DNA from: Candidatus Bathyarchaeota archaeon | GTDB taxonomy: Archaea > Thermoproteota > Bathyarchaeia > Bathyarchaeales > Bathycorpusculaceae | Reading direction: 5' to 3' | DNA length: 64,000 bases | Assembly: GCA_026014585.1 (NCBI GenBank) | Contig: JAOZIA010000024.1 | Span: forward strand, 310,001 to 374,000 | Shown here: positions 16,154-24,299 of the stretch, piece by piece | How the letters are laid out: each line of letters opens with the position of its first letter | How positions within the stretch are numbered: position 1 is the stretch's first letter | Translations under genes and position numbers: made by a program | Notes under the pieces: model-generated | Told to the model about the DNA's origin: nothing | The model's database searches: none | Seen by the model: the letters and a program-made list of their open reading frames with translations, nothing else

Positions 16154-18058
16154 TTATTGTTTGGGAGAAGGCTGCTGCTGCGAAATACAATGCAGTGTTC
16201 CAAACCCGTACACTAAGTCTTCGCAGTTAATTCCAACAATTTTTCTGTCAACAAACAGGTCCTGCAAAATCTCTAAGGCTTTCTGGTCATTATCATCACC
16301 AAAAACAGGAACCAAAACCACCCTGTTGCCAATGTAAAAGTTTGTGTAACTTGCGGGCAGCGACCCATCTTCGCCAAAAACACAAGGCATAGGCAACTTT
16401 ACAATTTTTAGTTTGTTGCCGTCTTGGTCAACAGATTGACAAAGCAAATCATAATTTTCCTTCAATGCTTCATAGTTCTCATCCAACGTGTTCTCCTCAA
16501 AAGCACACACAACCGTAGTTGGATTCACAAACCGTGCAAGGTCATCAATGTGCCCGTCTGTGTCGTCGCCGCAGATGCCGTTTTTTAGCCAGATGATATG
16601 GGTTACGCCTAAGTTGTCTTTTAGGTGCTGCTCAATTTCTTCACGGGTCAGGTTGGGGTTTCGGTTGCTGTTTAGCAAGCACTGCTCGGTGGTGATTAGG
16701 GTGCCTTTGCCGTTAACTTCAATGGAGCCGCCTTCCAGCACGATGCCCGGTTTGAAACAGGTTATTTGCATTTCTTGATTTATGAATTGGGGGATTTGAT
16801 GGTCTTTTAGGAGCGTGTCATACTTGTTGCCCCAACTGTTAAAAATCCAGTTCACCATCGCCAATTCGCAGTGACGGTTAATTATGAAGGTTGGACCGTA
16901 ATCGCGGAACCACACATCCGCATAAGGAAACAAATGAAAACGAACCTTATCTAAATCAACACGCGCTTGCAGTAGCAAGCCTTCAACTTTAGCTCGCATC
17001 TGCTCATCCTTAACAAACAGGTTTACGGTTTCGCTTGTGTGGATGTTTTTGATGATTTCAACGTATGTTTGCTCAACTTTTTCTACGCGGTCAGGAAAAG
17101 TGGTGGGGTCATAGGGCCAAGCAAGCCAAATTGCATCGTGCCGTTCCCACTCTGCGGGCATGCGGTAACCCAGTTCACGGGGGGTTTTGCAGGCAACATT
17201 CTCCGTCAGTAACCCGTAAGTGTCTGGACGACGGTTCCGCAGAAAACCCCAGCCTTCCCGAATACGCAAATTAAAACCCAAATCCACACTGGCAACCAAC
17301 ACTTCCTCTTTATCGCTGCCTGCTTCTGCGAGAACTTCCCCAAAAGCATCACAAACAAACGAGCCACCCCAAAACCGAAGTTGCCCCTCCTCACCGACAC
17401 GATTAACAGCCGCAACGTGAACGCCGTTTGCTATAGCGTGTCCCCGCTGCACAGTTTGCCAAGCATCATGCCAGTCACCATCAGCGGACTTGTGCCCTTT
17501 AATGTAGCCAATAGCAGTGGGGTAAAAGATTATGTCGGCACCTTGCAGGGTGAGGATTCGTGCGGCTTCAGGGAACCATTGGTCATAGCAGATAAGCACG
17601 CCAATTTTTGCGTACGCAGTCTGGTAAACCTTGTAACCATTATCGCCGAGTTGGAAGTAGTTCTGCTCATAAAACAGGGGGTCCTGAGGCACATGCATTT
17701 TACGGTAAGTATCCAACAGTGTCCCGTCCGCATCAATCACGACAGCAGAATTGTAAAACACCCCATTAGCAGTCTTCTCAAACAGGGGCACAACAATGAC
17801 GATTTTATGTTTTTTAGCAAGCTCCGAGAAAACCGCGGTGGATTCTCCGGGGATGGATTCTGAGAAGGCTTGAGCATCTTGGTATTCTTCTTGGGGGAAG
17901 TAGCGTGTACGGTAAAGTTCCTGTAAGCAAACGATTTGGGCGCCTCTGCTTGCGGCTTGCTCTATCAGTTGCACCGTTTTTGTGAGGTTTGCCTTTAAGT
18001 CTTCGGAGACGCTACTTTGGATAAGTCCCACAGTGACGATCTGTCCTTCTTGGGGCAC
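16154..18058 (-). CDS. fused N-carbamoylputrescine amidase and agmatine deiminase
   Basis: This single 634-residue polypeptide combines two consecutive enzymes of the agmatine route to putrescine. Residues 1 to about 285 form a nitrilase-fold amidase with the Glu-Lys-Cys triad visible in CLQELYRTRYF, YRKMHVP and LICYDQWFPEA (N-carbamoylputrescine to putrescine, CO2, NH3). Residues about 290-634 form an agmatine deiminase (agmatine to N-carbamoylputrescine) with EGGSIEVNG, CGDDTDGHID and the catalytic cysteine in FGTLHCISQQ near the C-terminus. The start is GTG with only a weak ribosome site (GAGAAAA). Usually these are two genes, aguA and aguB. pdaD follows 104 bases downstream. Confidence 0.92.
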   Translation of the reverse strand: MPQEGQIVTVGLIQSSVSEDLKANLTKTVQLIEQAASRGAQIVCLQELYRTRYFPQEEYQDAQAFSESIPGESTAVFSELAKKHKIVIVVPLFEKTANGVFYNSAVVIDADGTLLDTYRKMHVPQDPLFYEQNYFQLGDNGYKVYQTAYAKIGVLICYDQWFPEAARILTLQGADIIFYPTAIGYIKGHKSADGDWHDAWQTVQRGHAIANGVHVAAVNRVGEEGQLRFWGGSFVCDAFGEVLAEAGSDKEEVLVASVDLGFNLRIREGWGFLRNRRPDTYGLLTENVACKTPRELGYRMPAEWERHDAIWLAWPYDPTTFPDRVEKVEQTYVEIIKNIHTSETVNLFVKDEQMRAKVEGLLLQARVDLDKVRFHLFPYADVWFRDYGPTFIINRHCELAMVNWIFNSWGNKYDTLLKDHQIPQFINQEMQITCFKPGIVLEGGSIEVNGKGTLITTEQCLLNSNRNPNLTREEIEQHLKDNLGVTHIIWLKNGICGDDTDGHIDDLARFVNPTTVVCAFEENTLDENYEALKENYDLLCQSVDQDGNKLKIVKLPMPCVFGEDGSLPASYTNFYIGNRVVLVPVFGDDNDQKALEILQDLFVDRKIVGINCEDLVYGFGTLHCISQQQPSPKQ

Positions 18059-18236
18059 GGTTTTGGTTTTCTCGGGTATAGTTTATCCTTCCTAAATTGC
18101 AATAATTCGTGTTTACTGCTAAGAACCTTTCTGAAAAATAAAATCCAAAAGGAAGCAAAAATTTCTTTTGCCACGGATATTTTATTTTTGTTCCCAGTTA
18201 TGGCTAAGTCGAAAATTAAATAAAAATTTGAATTGC

Positions 18237-19835
18237 CTACCAGAATCTTGTATGGCAATGATGGCATACTCTTTGGTTTTGACCCAACAGAACACCACAG
18301 TAGGGACATTGATAGTTTACGGGTTGATTATAATATGGATATCGATGATAGTTGTTGTAGGGCTGATTGACAGGGGTTTGATATAGTGGTGTTTGATGGT
18401 AAACGTTGGTCGCATTGTAGACTCTTGGGCGTGTAGCATAATTAGCTTGACCTCTTATGTCCTTACTTGAAAGCACTAGCCCAATTGAAACAATAGTGGA
18501 AACAAGTAAACACGCAATTGGTATCGCCGTAGAAAGCGGTATTAGTGAATTGTCACTAACAGAGTTTTTTGGTGTAACTGTTGGCGCTATTGAATATGAT
18601 GCAGATGTTGGAGTTGCTGGTGCAGTCGGTTTAACGGTTGGTTTTGGTGTTGACACTGAACTGCTACCAGAGCCACCTGTAGCGGTTGAGGTTACGTTTG
18701 TGGTGGAAGTTGAAACTGATGCTGTATAGGGTTTCATTAATGGGTAGGAATCATGGTTGTCTGAATCTATTACGTAGGGTGTATCCCCTATGCCATCATT
18801 GTTTGAGTCGGTTCCCTTATAGGTATCCCAATAGTTTCCTCCTGAAGGATAACCGTTGTCCCAAGTGTTAGCACCTATTTTGACACCTTCAATGGGTATT
18901 GAAGCGATATTTTCAACGTTATTTATCATATCATTGTGGTAGAATAGGTTGTTTGAGGTTTGTTGTAAATAAAAGCCTTGGTTATTTGACTGTATTACGT
19001 TCTCGTACACCCGATTACCAGTAGCGCTCCATCCGCTATCTGACAAACCGATTGAATTTCCAATTAAGTAATTTTTGAAAACTTTTGAGCTGGACATTCC
19101 AGTGCCACTTATGCCATGTGCACCATTGTTTGTAACGTTGTTGTAAGATATTGTCATGTTGCTTGAGTGCCATATCCCTAAACCGGAGGGTACAATGGGG
19201 TTTCCTGATAACACTTCGTTGTTGTCAGTTATTTGGTTGTATTGGATTATGCATCCTTGGCATTGGGTAAATGATGCACCTATTGCAGCGTTCTTTCTAA
19301 CTGTGTTATTTGAAAACTCCACACTATTGCAATAACTAAAACCTGCTGCACCATTTGCCATAGCGTTATTGTGATAAAAATAGTTGTTTTGAATTTTAGC
19401 GTAGGAACAAGATTCTAGTAGTATGCCTCCTGCATTATCTAGTATGTTATTGCTGTTTATGCTAATGTTAGGTTGGTTAGATGCATAAATTGCTGGTGAC
19501 CCTTTAGGACTGTTTTTTATTGTAAAACCACTTATTTCCACGTTTCTTGAAGTTATCACGATTGCATTTCCTATGAAGTTTGCATCTATAACCGTTACAC
19601 TTTTTCCTTGTCCAATTAGACTAATTGATTTGTTTATCTTTATACCGCCAGTATAATATCCAGCTGGAATGTTGACGGTGTCCCCAGAACTTGCTGAGTC
19701 AATTAAACCTTGAATAGTATCTGCTGAGATAGTTTCGTGGTCTTCAGCGTCAACAATACTTGTTGCTTGAATGAAACTAACCAAAAAGAGCAGAGCAGTT
19801 AAGCAAACAACAAAGTAATTTTTCACTGATTGCAA
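18237..19835 (-). CDS. NosD-like beta-helix surface protein with C-terminal zinc ribbon
   Basis: This 532-residue protein has several distinct parts. A signal peptide covers about residues 1-30. A right-handed parallel beta-helix of about 330 residues has NosD/pectate-lyase-like repeats (N-N-x-I motifs, IPAGYYTGGI at the start). A Ser/Thr/Pro linker covers about 370-430. A transmembrane helix follows (AIPIACLLVSTIVSIGLVL). After a Tyr/Asn/Gln-rich stretch comes a zinc ribbon with CPYCG and CHHCHTRFW at the extreme C-terminus. The topology places the beta-helix outside, probably binding surface polysaccharide, and the zinc ribbon inside. It is a relative of the three beta-helix proteins at 27-32 kb, but only this one has the zinc ribbon. 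It is transcribed alone, divergent from orc1/cdc6. Confidence 0.82.
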   Translation of the reverse strand: MQSVKNYFVVCLTALLFLVSFIQATSIVDAEDHETISADTIQGLIDSASSGDTVNIPAGYYTGGIKINKSISLIGQGKSVTVIDANFIGNAIVITSRNVEISGFTIKNSPKGSPAIYASNQPNISINSNNILDNAGGILLESCSYAKIQNNYFYHNNAMANGAAGFSYCNSVEFSNNTVRKNAAIGASFTQCQGCIIQYNQITDNNEVLSGNPIVPSGLGIWHSSNMTISYNNVTNNGAHGISGTGMSSSKVFKNYLIGNSIGLSDSGWSATGNRVYENVIQSNNQGFYLQQTSNNLFYHNDMINNVENIASIPIEGVKIGANTWDNGYPSGGNYWDTYKGTDSNNDGIGDTPYVIDSDNHDSYPLMKPYTASVSTSTTNVTSTATGGSGSSSVSTPKPTVKPTAPATPTSASYSIAPTVTPKNSVSDNSLIPLSTAIPIACLLVSTIVSIGLVLSSKDIRGQANYATRPRVYNATNVYHQTPLYQTPVNQPYNNYHRYPYYNQPVNYQCPYCGVLLGQNQRVCHHCHTRFW

Positions 19836-19880
19836 CGTTTACCACAAGTTTTAACCGTTAATTTTTTAATAAAAGCGTTT

Positions 19881-19925
19881 TTGTCAAGGTTTCTTGACTA
19901 AGCTTAGTCAAACTTTCTTGACTAA
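19881..19925. repeat. palindrome and direct repeats upstream of orc1/cdc6
   Basis: TTGACTAAGCTTAGTCAA at 19894-19911 is a perfect 18-base palindrome. TTTCTTGACTAA occurs at 19890-19901 and again at 19914-19925, a 24-base period, and a partial inverted copy (TTGTCAAGG) starts at 19881. This could be an operator for the divergent genes or part of a replication origin, since orc1/cdc6 genes are often next to origins. It does not match a textbook ORB sequence that I can recognise. Confidence 0.6.
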
Positions 19926-19988
19926 ACATTCCGCCTTTAGGAGGAGGGTCTACTTGGAGGGCAATAACATCTTGAAAAATTGTTGGGT

Positions 19989-20022
19989 GTATTACGCGTA
20001 ATGGTTTTATTAAGCGTAATAC
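19989..20022. repeat. inverted repeat GTATTACGC / GCGTAATAC upstream of orc1/cdc6
   Basis: Nine-base arms at 19989-19997 and 20014-20022 are perfect inverted copies. The left arm also lies in its own 12-base palindrome ATTACGCGTAAT (19991-20002). It lies 55 bases before the orc1/cdc6 start, where an autoregulatory site would be. Confidence 0.55.
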
Positions 20023-20077
20023 TAAACAGAAGGATAAGCTGAAATAACAACAAAATACCTTGAAACGGAGACTAACT

Positions 20078-21274
20078 GTGCCGTACCATAGCAGCGTGTT
20101 CAAAGACGAATCCAAACTCGACATCAACTTTGTACCGAACAGGCTACCCCACCGCGAAACCCAACAACGCCTGCTCACAGAGTTCTTTAGGTTTTTGGTC
20201 ACTTGTCCGCAGCGCATGGCACAACGCGTCATAATCACGGGTGACGTGGGCACAGGCAAAACCGCTCTTTGCCAGCGCTTCGGAGCTGACGTAACCTCGG
20301 AGGCTAATAAGCGGCAAATCAAAGTCCGATACCTCCACGTTAACTGCCGAGAGCACCGCGGCATCCTCTCCACGATTCTGCACCAAGCCATAACCGCCTT
20401 TAACCCACAGTTCCCATCACGAGGCTACTCCCCACAGGAAATGCTAAGCACTCTTCTGAAGATGCTTGATGAGCAGGACACGTTTCTGGTTTTGGCGCTT
20501 GACGAGTTTGACAGCCTAATTGAAAAAGAAGGCAGTGACGGAGTCTACAAGCTCACGCGGTTGCAGGAAACCCGCATTGGCAAACCTCCACGTGTATCAT
20601 TCGTTTTCATTCAGCGAGACTTAACTGCTATTGAAGATTTAGATGATAGCGCAAAAAGCACGCTTCAACAAAACATCATCCGCCTCCAACGCTACGGCAA
20701 ACCCGAATTAACCACGATTTTAAACGACCGTGTTTCTTTGGCGTTTGAGCGGGGTGCAGTTCCTGAGGATACTGTGAGTTTGGTGGCGGAAATGGCAATC
20801 ACCGAAAACGGCAACGCCCGCTTCTCCATCGAGCTGCTTTGGCGTGCAGGCAAGTACGCGGATGCGGAGGATTTGGAGTTGGTGGTTCCTGAGTGTGTGC
20901 GAAAAGCAGTTAGCAGTGTATTGCCCAGTTTTAGGCACAGTGACTTGGGTGCGCTTGGGTTCCATGAACGCATGTTCTTGTTGGGTGTGGCGCGATTGTT
21001 TAAGGCATCTGAGAAAGCCTACAGTTCCATCACAGACGCAGAGCAAGAGTACCAGGTGATTTGTGAAGAGTTTGAAGTAGAACCTAACAGTCACACACAA
21101 ATCTGGAAGTACATTCAGTACCTCTTCAAACTAGGCATACTAAAACCCGAAACACAAGCGGGTGAGGGCAGAGGGCACCCAACCACGTTTTCGTTACCCA
21201 CGATTCCTGCGGGGGAGCTGGAGAAAGAATTGAGTTCCTTGCTTCAACAGGGAGGTTGTGATGATGGAGTTTGA
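20078..21274 (+). CDS. Orc1/Cdc6-family replication initiator ATPase
   Basis: This AAA+ protein of about 398 residues is related to Orc1/Cdc6, which bind origins and load MCM. Walker A is GDVGTGKT near residue 55. Walker B is LALDEFDSL near 140. There is a sensor-1-like FVFIQRDL and a C-terminal winged-helix domain from about 310. The start is GTG 20078: GGAG lies eight bases upstream, while the longer TTG reading has no ribosome site. The end overlaps the next winged-helix gene. The upstream repeats suggest a nearby origin or autoregulation. It could be a non-initiating paralogue. Confidence 0.85.
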   Translation: MPYHSSVFKDESKLDINFVPNRLPHRETQQRLLTEFFRFLVTCPQRMAQRVIITGDVGTGKTALCQRFGADVTSEANKRQIKVRYLHVNCREHRGILSTILHQAITAFNPQFPSRGYSPQEMLSTLLKMLDEQDTFLVLALDEFDSLIEKEGSDGVYKLTRLQETRIGKPPRVSFVFIQRDLTAIEDLDDSAKSTLQQNIIRLQRYGKPELTTILNDRVSLAFERGAVPEDTVSLVAEMAITENGNARFSIELLWRAGKYADAEDLELVVPECVRKAVSSVLPSFRHSDLGALGFHERMFLLGVARLFKASEKAYSSITDAEQEYQVICEEFEVEPNSHTQIWKYIQYLFKLGILKPETQAGEGRGHPTTFSLPTIPAGELEKELSSLLQQGGCDDGV

Positions 21275-21536
21275 GGAAGTTTTCTCGTCCAAGCCGCGTG
21301 TAAAAATTTTGGTGCTACTTGAGCAGTTGTGTTCGCTAAATGTTACTGAAATCAGCAAACGCATAGGCTTAAACTATGTCGCAACCGATAAGCACCTAAA
21401 AATTTTGGAAGATGAAGACCTCATTGAAGCCCGCACCTATGGTAGGGTACGGATGTTTCGGTTCAAAGAAGGCTCAGAGAAAGCCAAAGCAGTGCAGAAT
21501 CTGCTGGAAACATGGAAAAAAAGCGGCACTACCTGA
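21261..21536 (+). CDS. ArsR-type winged-helix protein
   Basis: This protein of about 91 residues has a clean winged-helix domain. Helix-turn-helix residues include LNVTEISKRIGLNYVATDKH, and the wing lies around ARTYGRVRMFRF. It starts at one of two adjacent ATGs (21261, 21264) after GGAGG at 21251. It begins inside the last codons of orc1/cdc6, so the two are translated together. No metal-binding cysteine pair is visible, so it is probably not a metal sensor. It could regulate or assist the initiator gene. Confidence 0.82.
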   Translation: MMEFEEVFSSKPRVKILVLLEQLCSLNVTEISKRIGLNYVATDKHLKILEDEDLIEARTYGRVRMFRFKEGSEKAKAVQNLLETWKKSGTT

Positions 21537-21645
21537 GGTTTTTTTCTTGTTCTTTACCTTCCTCTATTAATCTGCGGACTTTTTGCCCACCCATTCGTCC
21601 TGCCTCTTCAACAGTTAAATCCCTGTTCTTGCTTTTTCGCGACAA
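21529..21645 (-). CDS. small KGG/stress-type protein (38 aa)
   Basis: This short gene starts at TTG six bases after GGAGGTGA. The product begins MSRKSKNRDLTVEEAGRMGG and continues with QKVRRLIEEGKEQ. The EEAGRMGGQKVRRLI core resembles the small GG-K motif proteins (con-10/KGG, LEA-like) seen in many bacteria and archaea as desiccation or stress proteins. It overlaps convergently the last eight bases of the winged-helix gene. The ribosome site and the recognisable motif make it convincing despite its size. Confidence 0.65.
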   Translation of the reverse strand: MSRKSKNRDLTVEEAGRMGGQKVRRLIEEGKEQEKNLR

Positions 21646-21819
21646 AACGGTTCACCTCCCCAAGTTCCTACGGGGTTATGGCGTATGCTATCGCGTTAAT
21701 TGTTTAGATAAAGCTATGTGGTTGCCACCCTGCAACATGCACCCTGCCTACTCAACATTATTATGCGGGGAAACCCAGAAGTACCCTACAGATAAAGGGC
21801 TTATTTGGAGACATGTAAG

Positions 21820-22257
21820 TTGGCTATGGTTGATGTTTCAGCAAAAGCAGAAATTTATCGGGAAGCCACCGCAAAAGGACAAATCAAACTTAAAGCGGAA
21901 ACCACCCAGCGCATTTTGGAGGGAAAAATCGCCAAAGGAGACCCCCTCTATACTGCAAAAATCGCGGGAATCCTCGCAGCCAAAAACACCAGCAACACCA
22001 TCCCCCTCTGCCACCCGCTCCCATTAACAAATGTGGAAGTAGACCCGAAGGTTGCAGACCAAAATACTGTGGAAATCTCCGCCACCGTAAAGACCCGTGC
22101 GCAGACGGGCGTGGAAATGGAGGCTCTCGCGGCGGTTTCAGCGGCGCTACTTACGGTTTGGGATATGACTAAGCAGTACGAAAAAGACCCAGAGGGGCAG
22201 TACCCGAGCACAGCCATAGAGGACATTCATGTCGTGAAAAAGGTTAAGCAGGCATAA
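21820..22257 (+). CDS. moaC: cyclic pyranopterin monophosphate synthase
   Basis: MoaC converts the MoaA product to cyclic pyranopterin monophosphate in molybdenum/tungsten cofactor synthesis. The diagnostic PLCHPLPLT and the C-terminal GVEMEALAAVSAALLTVWDM are present, with MVDVSAKAEIYREA at the N-terminus. Length is about 145 residues. I take TTG 21820 because GGAG is nine bases before it; ATG 21826 would be too far. It is the first gene of a moaC-moaB-moaA operon, two bases from moaB. Confidence 0.93.
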   Translation: MAMVDVSAKAEIYREATAKGQIKLKAETTQRILEGKIAKGDPLYTAKIAGILAAKNTSNTIPLCHPLPLTNVEVDPKVADQNTVEISATVKTRAQTGVEMEALAAVSAALLTVWDMTKQYEKDPEGQYPSTAIEDIHVVKKVKQA

Positions 22258-22259
22258 TT

Positions 22260-22796
22260 ATGAGTGAAACAAGCAAAACCCACAAGGCCAAAGCAGCCAA
22301 AACCCTCAACTACGCAGTTTACATCTGCAGCACCAGCCGCGCCAAAGCAGCCGAGAACAAAGAAGAAGTCAGCGATTTAGGCGGCGACAAACTCGTCGAA
22401 CTCCTCAAAGCAGGCGGACAGAATGTGCTGTTCAAAAAAATCATCGCCGACGACGAAACCGAAATCCAAGACGCCGTAATGTACGTGCTTGGCATGCCCG
22501 AGATTGACGCGGCAATTTTCAGCGGCGGAACAGGCATCACCCCAGCGGACGTCACCATTGAGTCGGTTGCACCGTTTTTTGATAAAACGCTACCTGGGTT
22601 TGGCGAGTTCTTCCGCAAGATAAGTTTTGATAGTGTGGGTTCGGCGGCGGTGCTCTCGCGGGCAACTGCGGGCGTCGCTAAGGGCAAGGTGCTGTTTTGT
22701 GTTCCTGGTTCCCCTAATGCTGTGCAAACTGCGGTGGAAAGGCTTATACTTCCCGAGGCGCCTCACATCGTTAGGCACGCACGGGAATATCGATGA
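22260..22796 (+). CDS. moaB: MoaB/MogA-family molybdopterin protein
   Basis: This 178-residue member of the MoCF-binding family adenylates molybdopterin. It shows the FSGGTGITPADVTIES loop, the DDETEIQDA region and GVAKGKVLFCVPGSPNAV near the C-terminus. It has a Lys/Ala-rich N-terminal tail of about 15 residues. Its TGA overlaps the moaA ATG by four bases (ATGA). Confidence 0.9.
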   Translation: MSETSKTHKAKAAKTLNYAVYICSTSRAKAAENKEEVSDLGGDKLVELLKAGGQNVLFKKIIADDETEIQDAVMYVLGMPEIDAAIFSGGTGITPADVTIESVAPFFDKTLPGFGEFFRKISFDSVGSAAVLSRATAGVAKGKVLFCVPGSPNAVQTAVERLILPEAPHIVRHAREYR

Positions 22797-23728
22797 ATCT
22801 GAAAGATTACTGTGGGCGACCTCTCCTAAACCTGCGAATCAGCATCACACAACGCTGCAACCTAACATGTACCTATTGCCACCGAGAAGGAGAAGTCCGC
22901 CGAGCAAACGCTTCCGCCGAAAAAATGACGGTGGAAGAAATCACAAAAATAGCAAAAACAGCGGTCAGCTTGGGCATCAGTCGTGTTAAACTCACAGGCG
23001 GCGAACCGCTAATGAGAGAGGACATCCCCGAGATTATCCAAAAAATCCACGCGATTTCTGGCTTGCGGGATTTGTCACTTACCACTAACGGGCTACGCTT
23101 AGGCGACGGATTGGCAAAGCGACTCTACGATAGCGGCTTGCACCGTATTAACATTAGTTTGGCTTCTTTGAACCCTGAAACTTATAGAAAGTTGACAGGC
23201 GGCAACCTCCCTACAGCACTATCAGGCATCCAAGCAGCGGTAGAAGCAGGCTTTAACCCAGTCAAACTAAACATGGTGGTTTTGCAGGGCGTGAATGTTT
23301 CTGATGTGCCTGCCATGATTGATTACGCTGCCAAAATGGGCGTTATACTGCAACTTATTGAGCTTGACCCCATCAACGTGGGCGAGTCCTATTACAGTGC
23401 GCATCATCGGGGGTTGGAGGAGCAGGAAAAAATGCTGGCTGAGCGAGCGGTAACAGTTGAGCAGCGCCCGTTTATGCATAACCGCAAAATCTACCACCTC
23501 AAAAACGTAGACGTAGAAGTTGTGCACCCCATCGAAAACATGGACTTCTGCATGCACTGCACACGAATGCGCGTTACCAGCGATGGGAAACTGAAACCGT
23601 GCCTGATGAGAAACGACAACCTAACTGACATACTAACCCCACTTAAAAACGGCGCCACAGACAAGGAACTACGGGAATTATTTAAGCGGGCTAATGAGTT
23701 AAGAGAACCCTACAACAAAAACAATTGA
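22793..23728 (+). CDS. moaA: GTP 3',8-cyclase
   Basis: MoaA is the radical SAM enzyme that rearranges GTP in the first step of molybdenum cofactor synthesis. The N-terminal cluster motif is CNLTCTYC in the ISITQRCN context, then TGGEPLMR. The second cluster is bound by CMHC in MDFCMHCTR and a later cysteine in KLKPCLMR. At 311 residues it is close to archaeal MoaA. The usual C-terminal double glycine is replaced here by a tail ending REPYNKNN, a small oddity. Confidence 0.92.
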   Translation: MNLKDYCGRPLLNLRISITQRCNLTCTYCHREGEVRRANASAEKMTVEEITKIAKTAVSLGISRVKLTGGEPLMREDIPEIIQKIHAISGLRDLSLTTNGLRLGDGLAKRLYDSGLHRINISLASLNPETYRKLTGGNLPTALSGIQAAVEAGFNPVKLNMVVLQGVNVSDVPAMIDYAAKMGVILQLIELDPINVGESYYSAHHRGLEEQEKMLAERAVTVEQRPFMHNRKIYHLKNVDVEVVHPIENMDFCMHCTRMRVTSDGKLKPCLMRNDNLTDILTPLKNGATDKELRELFKRANELREPYNKNN

Positions 23729-24017
23729 GTGCTTCTTGAAGAATTTTGGTTATTTGATAACTTATACGTCTACATTTCTATTTGCTGTCTATTAGGCTCC
23801 TATTAGCCAACTTATGCAGAAACAATAGAGGAGGTCTACTTTTGGGGCAGGGTTTGGCTTTTGTTTAGTGGGTTTATTGAGTGGGCTTTGCTTTTTTTGG
23901 GGTTTAGGGTTTGTTGGGTGAGTGCTTGTTTGCAAGTTAGTTAAACGGATTTCTCAAAAAGCATTAATTATCATCAGTTTTCCTTTTAGCGGCATTTAGG
24001 GTAAGGAGAAGAAAATA

Positions 24018-24212
24018 GTGAGTATGCAAGTGATTTCAGCTGATTTGGATGCTGAGTTAATGTTAAAATCGGTTTTGTCTCCGATTAATTTAAAAGCGAC
24101 CCTGCATCAGTATGCCAAAATCGGTAAAACAGAGCAACTTAGATTAATCTCTGAGGATACCAATACTAATGTTAACGCAACAAACCATTACAACACAACG
24201 CTTCTGGCTTAA
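24018..24212 (+). CDS. small hypothetical protein (64 aa)
   Basis: This frame begins at GTG nine bases after AAGGAG. The product is soluble, with no cysteine and no membrane helix, and ends in an Asn/Thr-rich tail. It lies alone between moaA and the P-type ATPase gene. I recognise no family. The 289 bases before it (23729-24017) hold a GAGGAGG motif followed only by a very short frame, and a G/T-rich stretch, but no gene I can support. Confidence 0.4.
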   Translation: MSMQVISADLDAELMLKSVLSPINLKATLHQYAKIGKTEQLRLISEDTNTNVNATNHYNTTLLA

Positions 24213-24299
24213 CATTTCGGTAGAGCCAGTAACCTTCGGTTATTGTGGGAGTCTTTCATAACTAAACTTTGTTTCCATAATAATTAGGCGGTATGAGTT

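Noticed and set aside
21512-22027. 171-codon plus-strand frame over the gap and moaC
   Set aside because: It overlaps real moaC in another frame, has a cysteine/proline-rich random composition and covers the KGG-type gene antisense.
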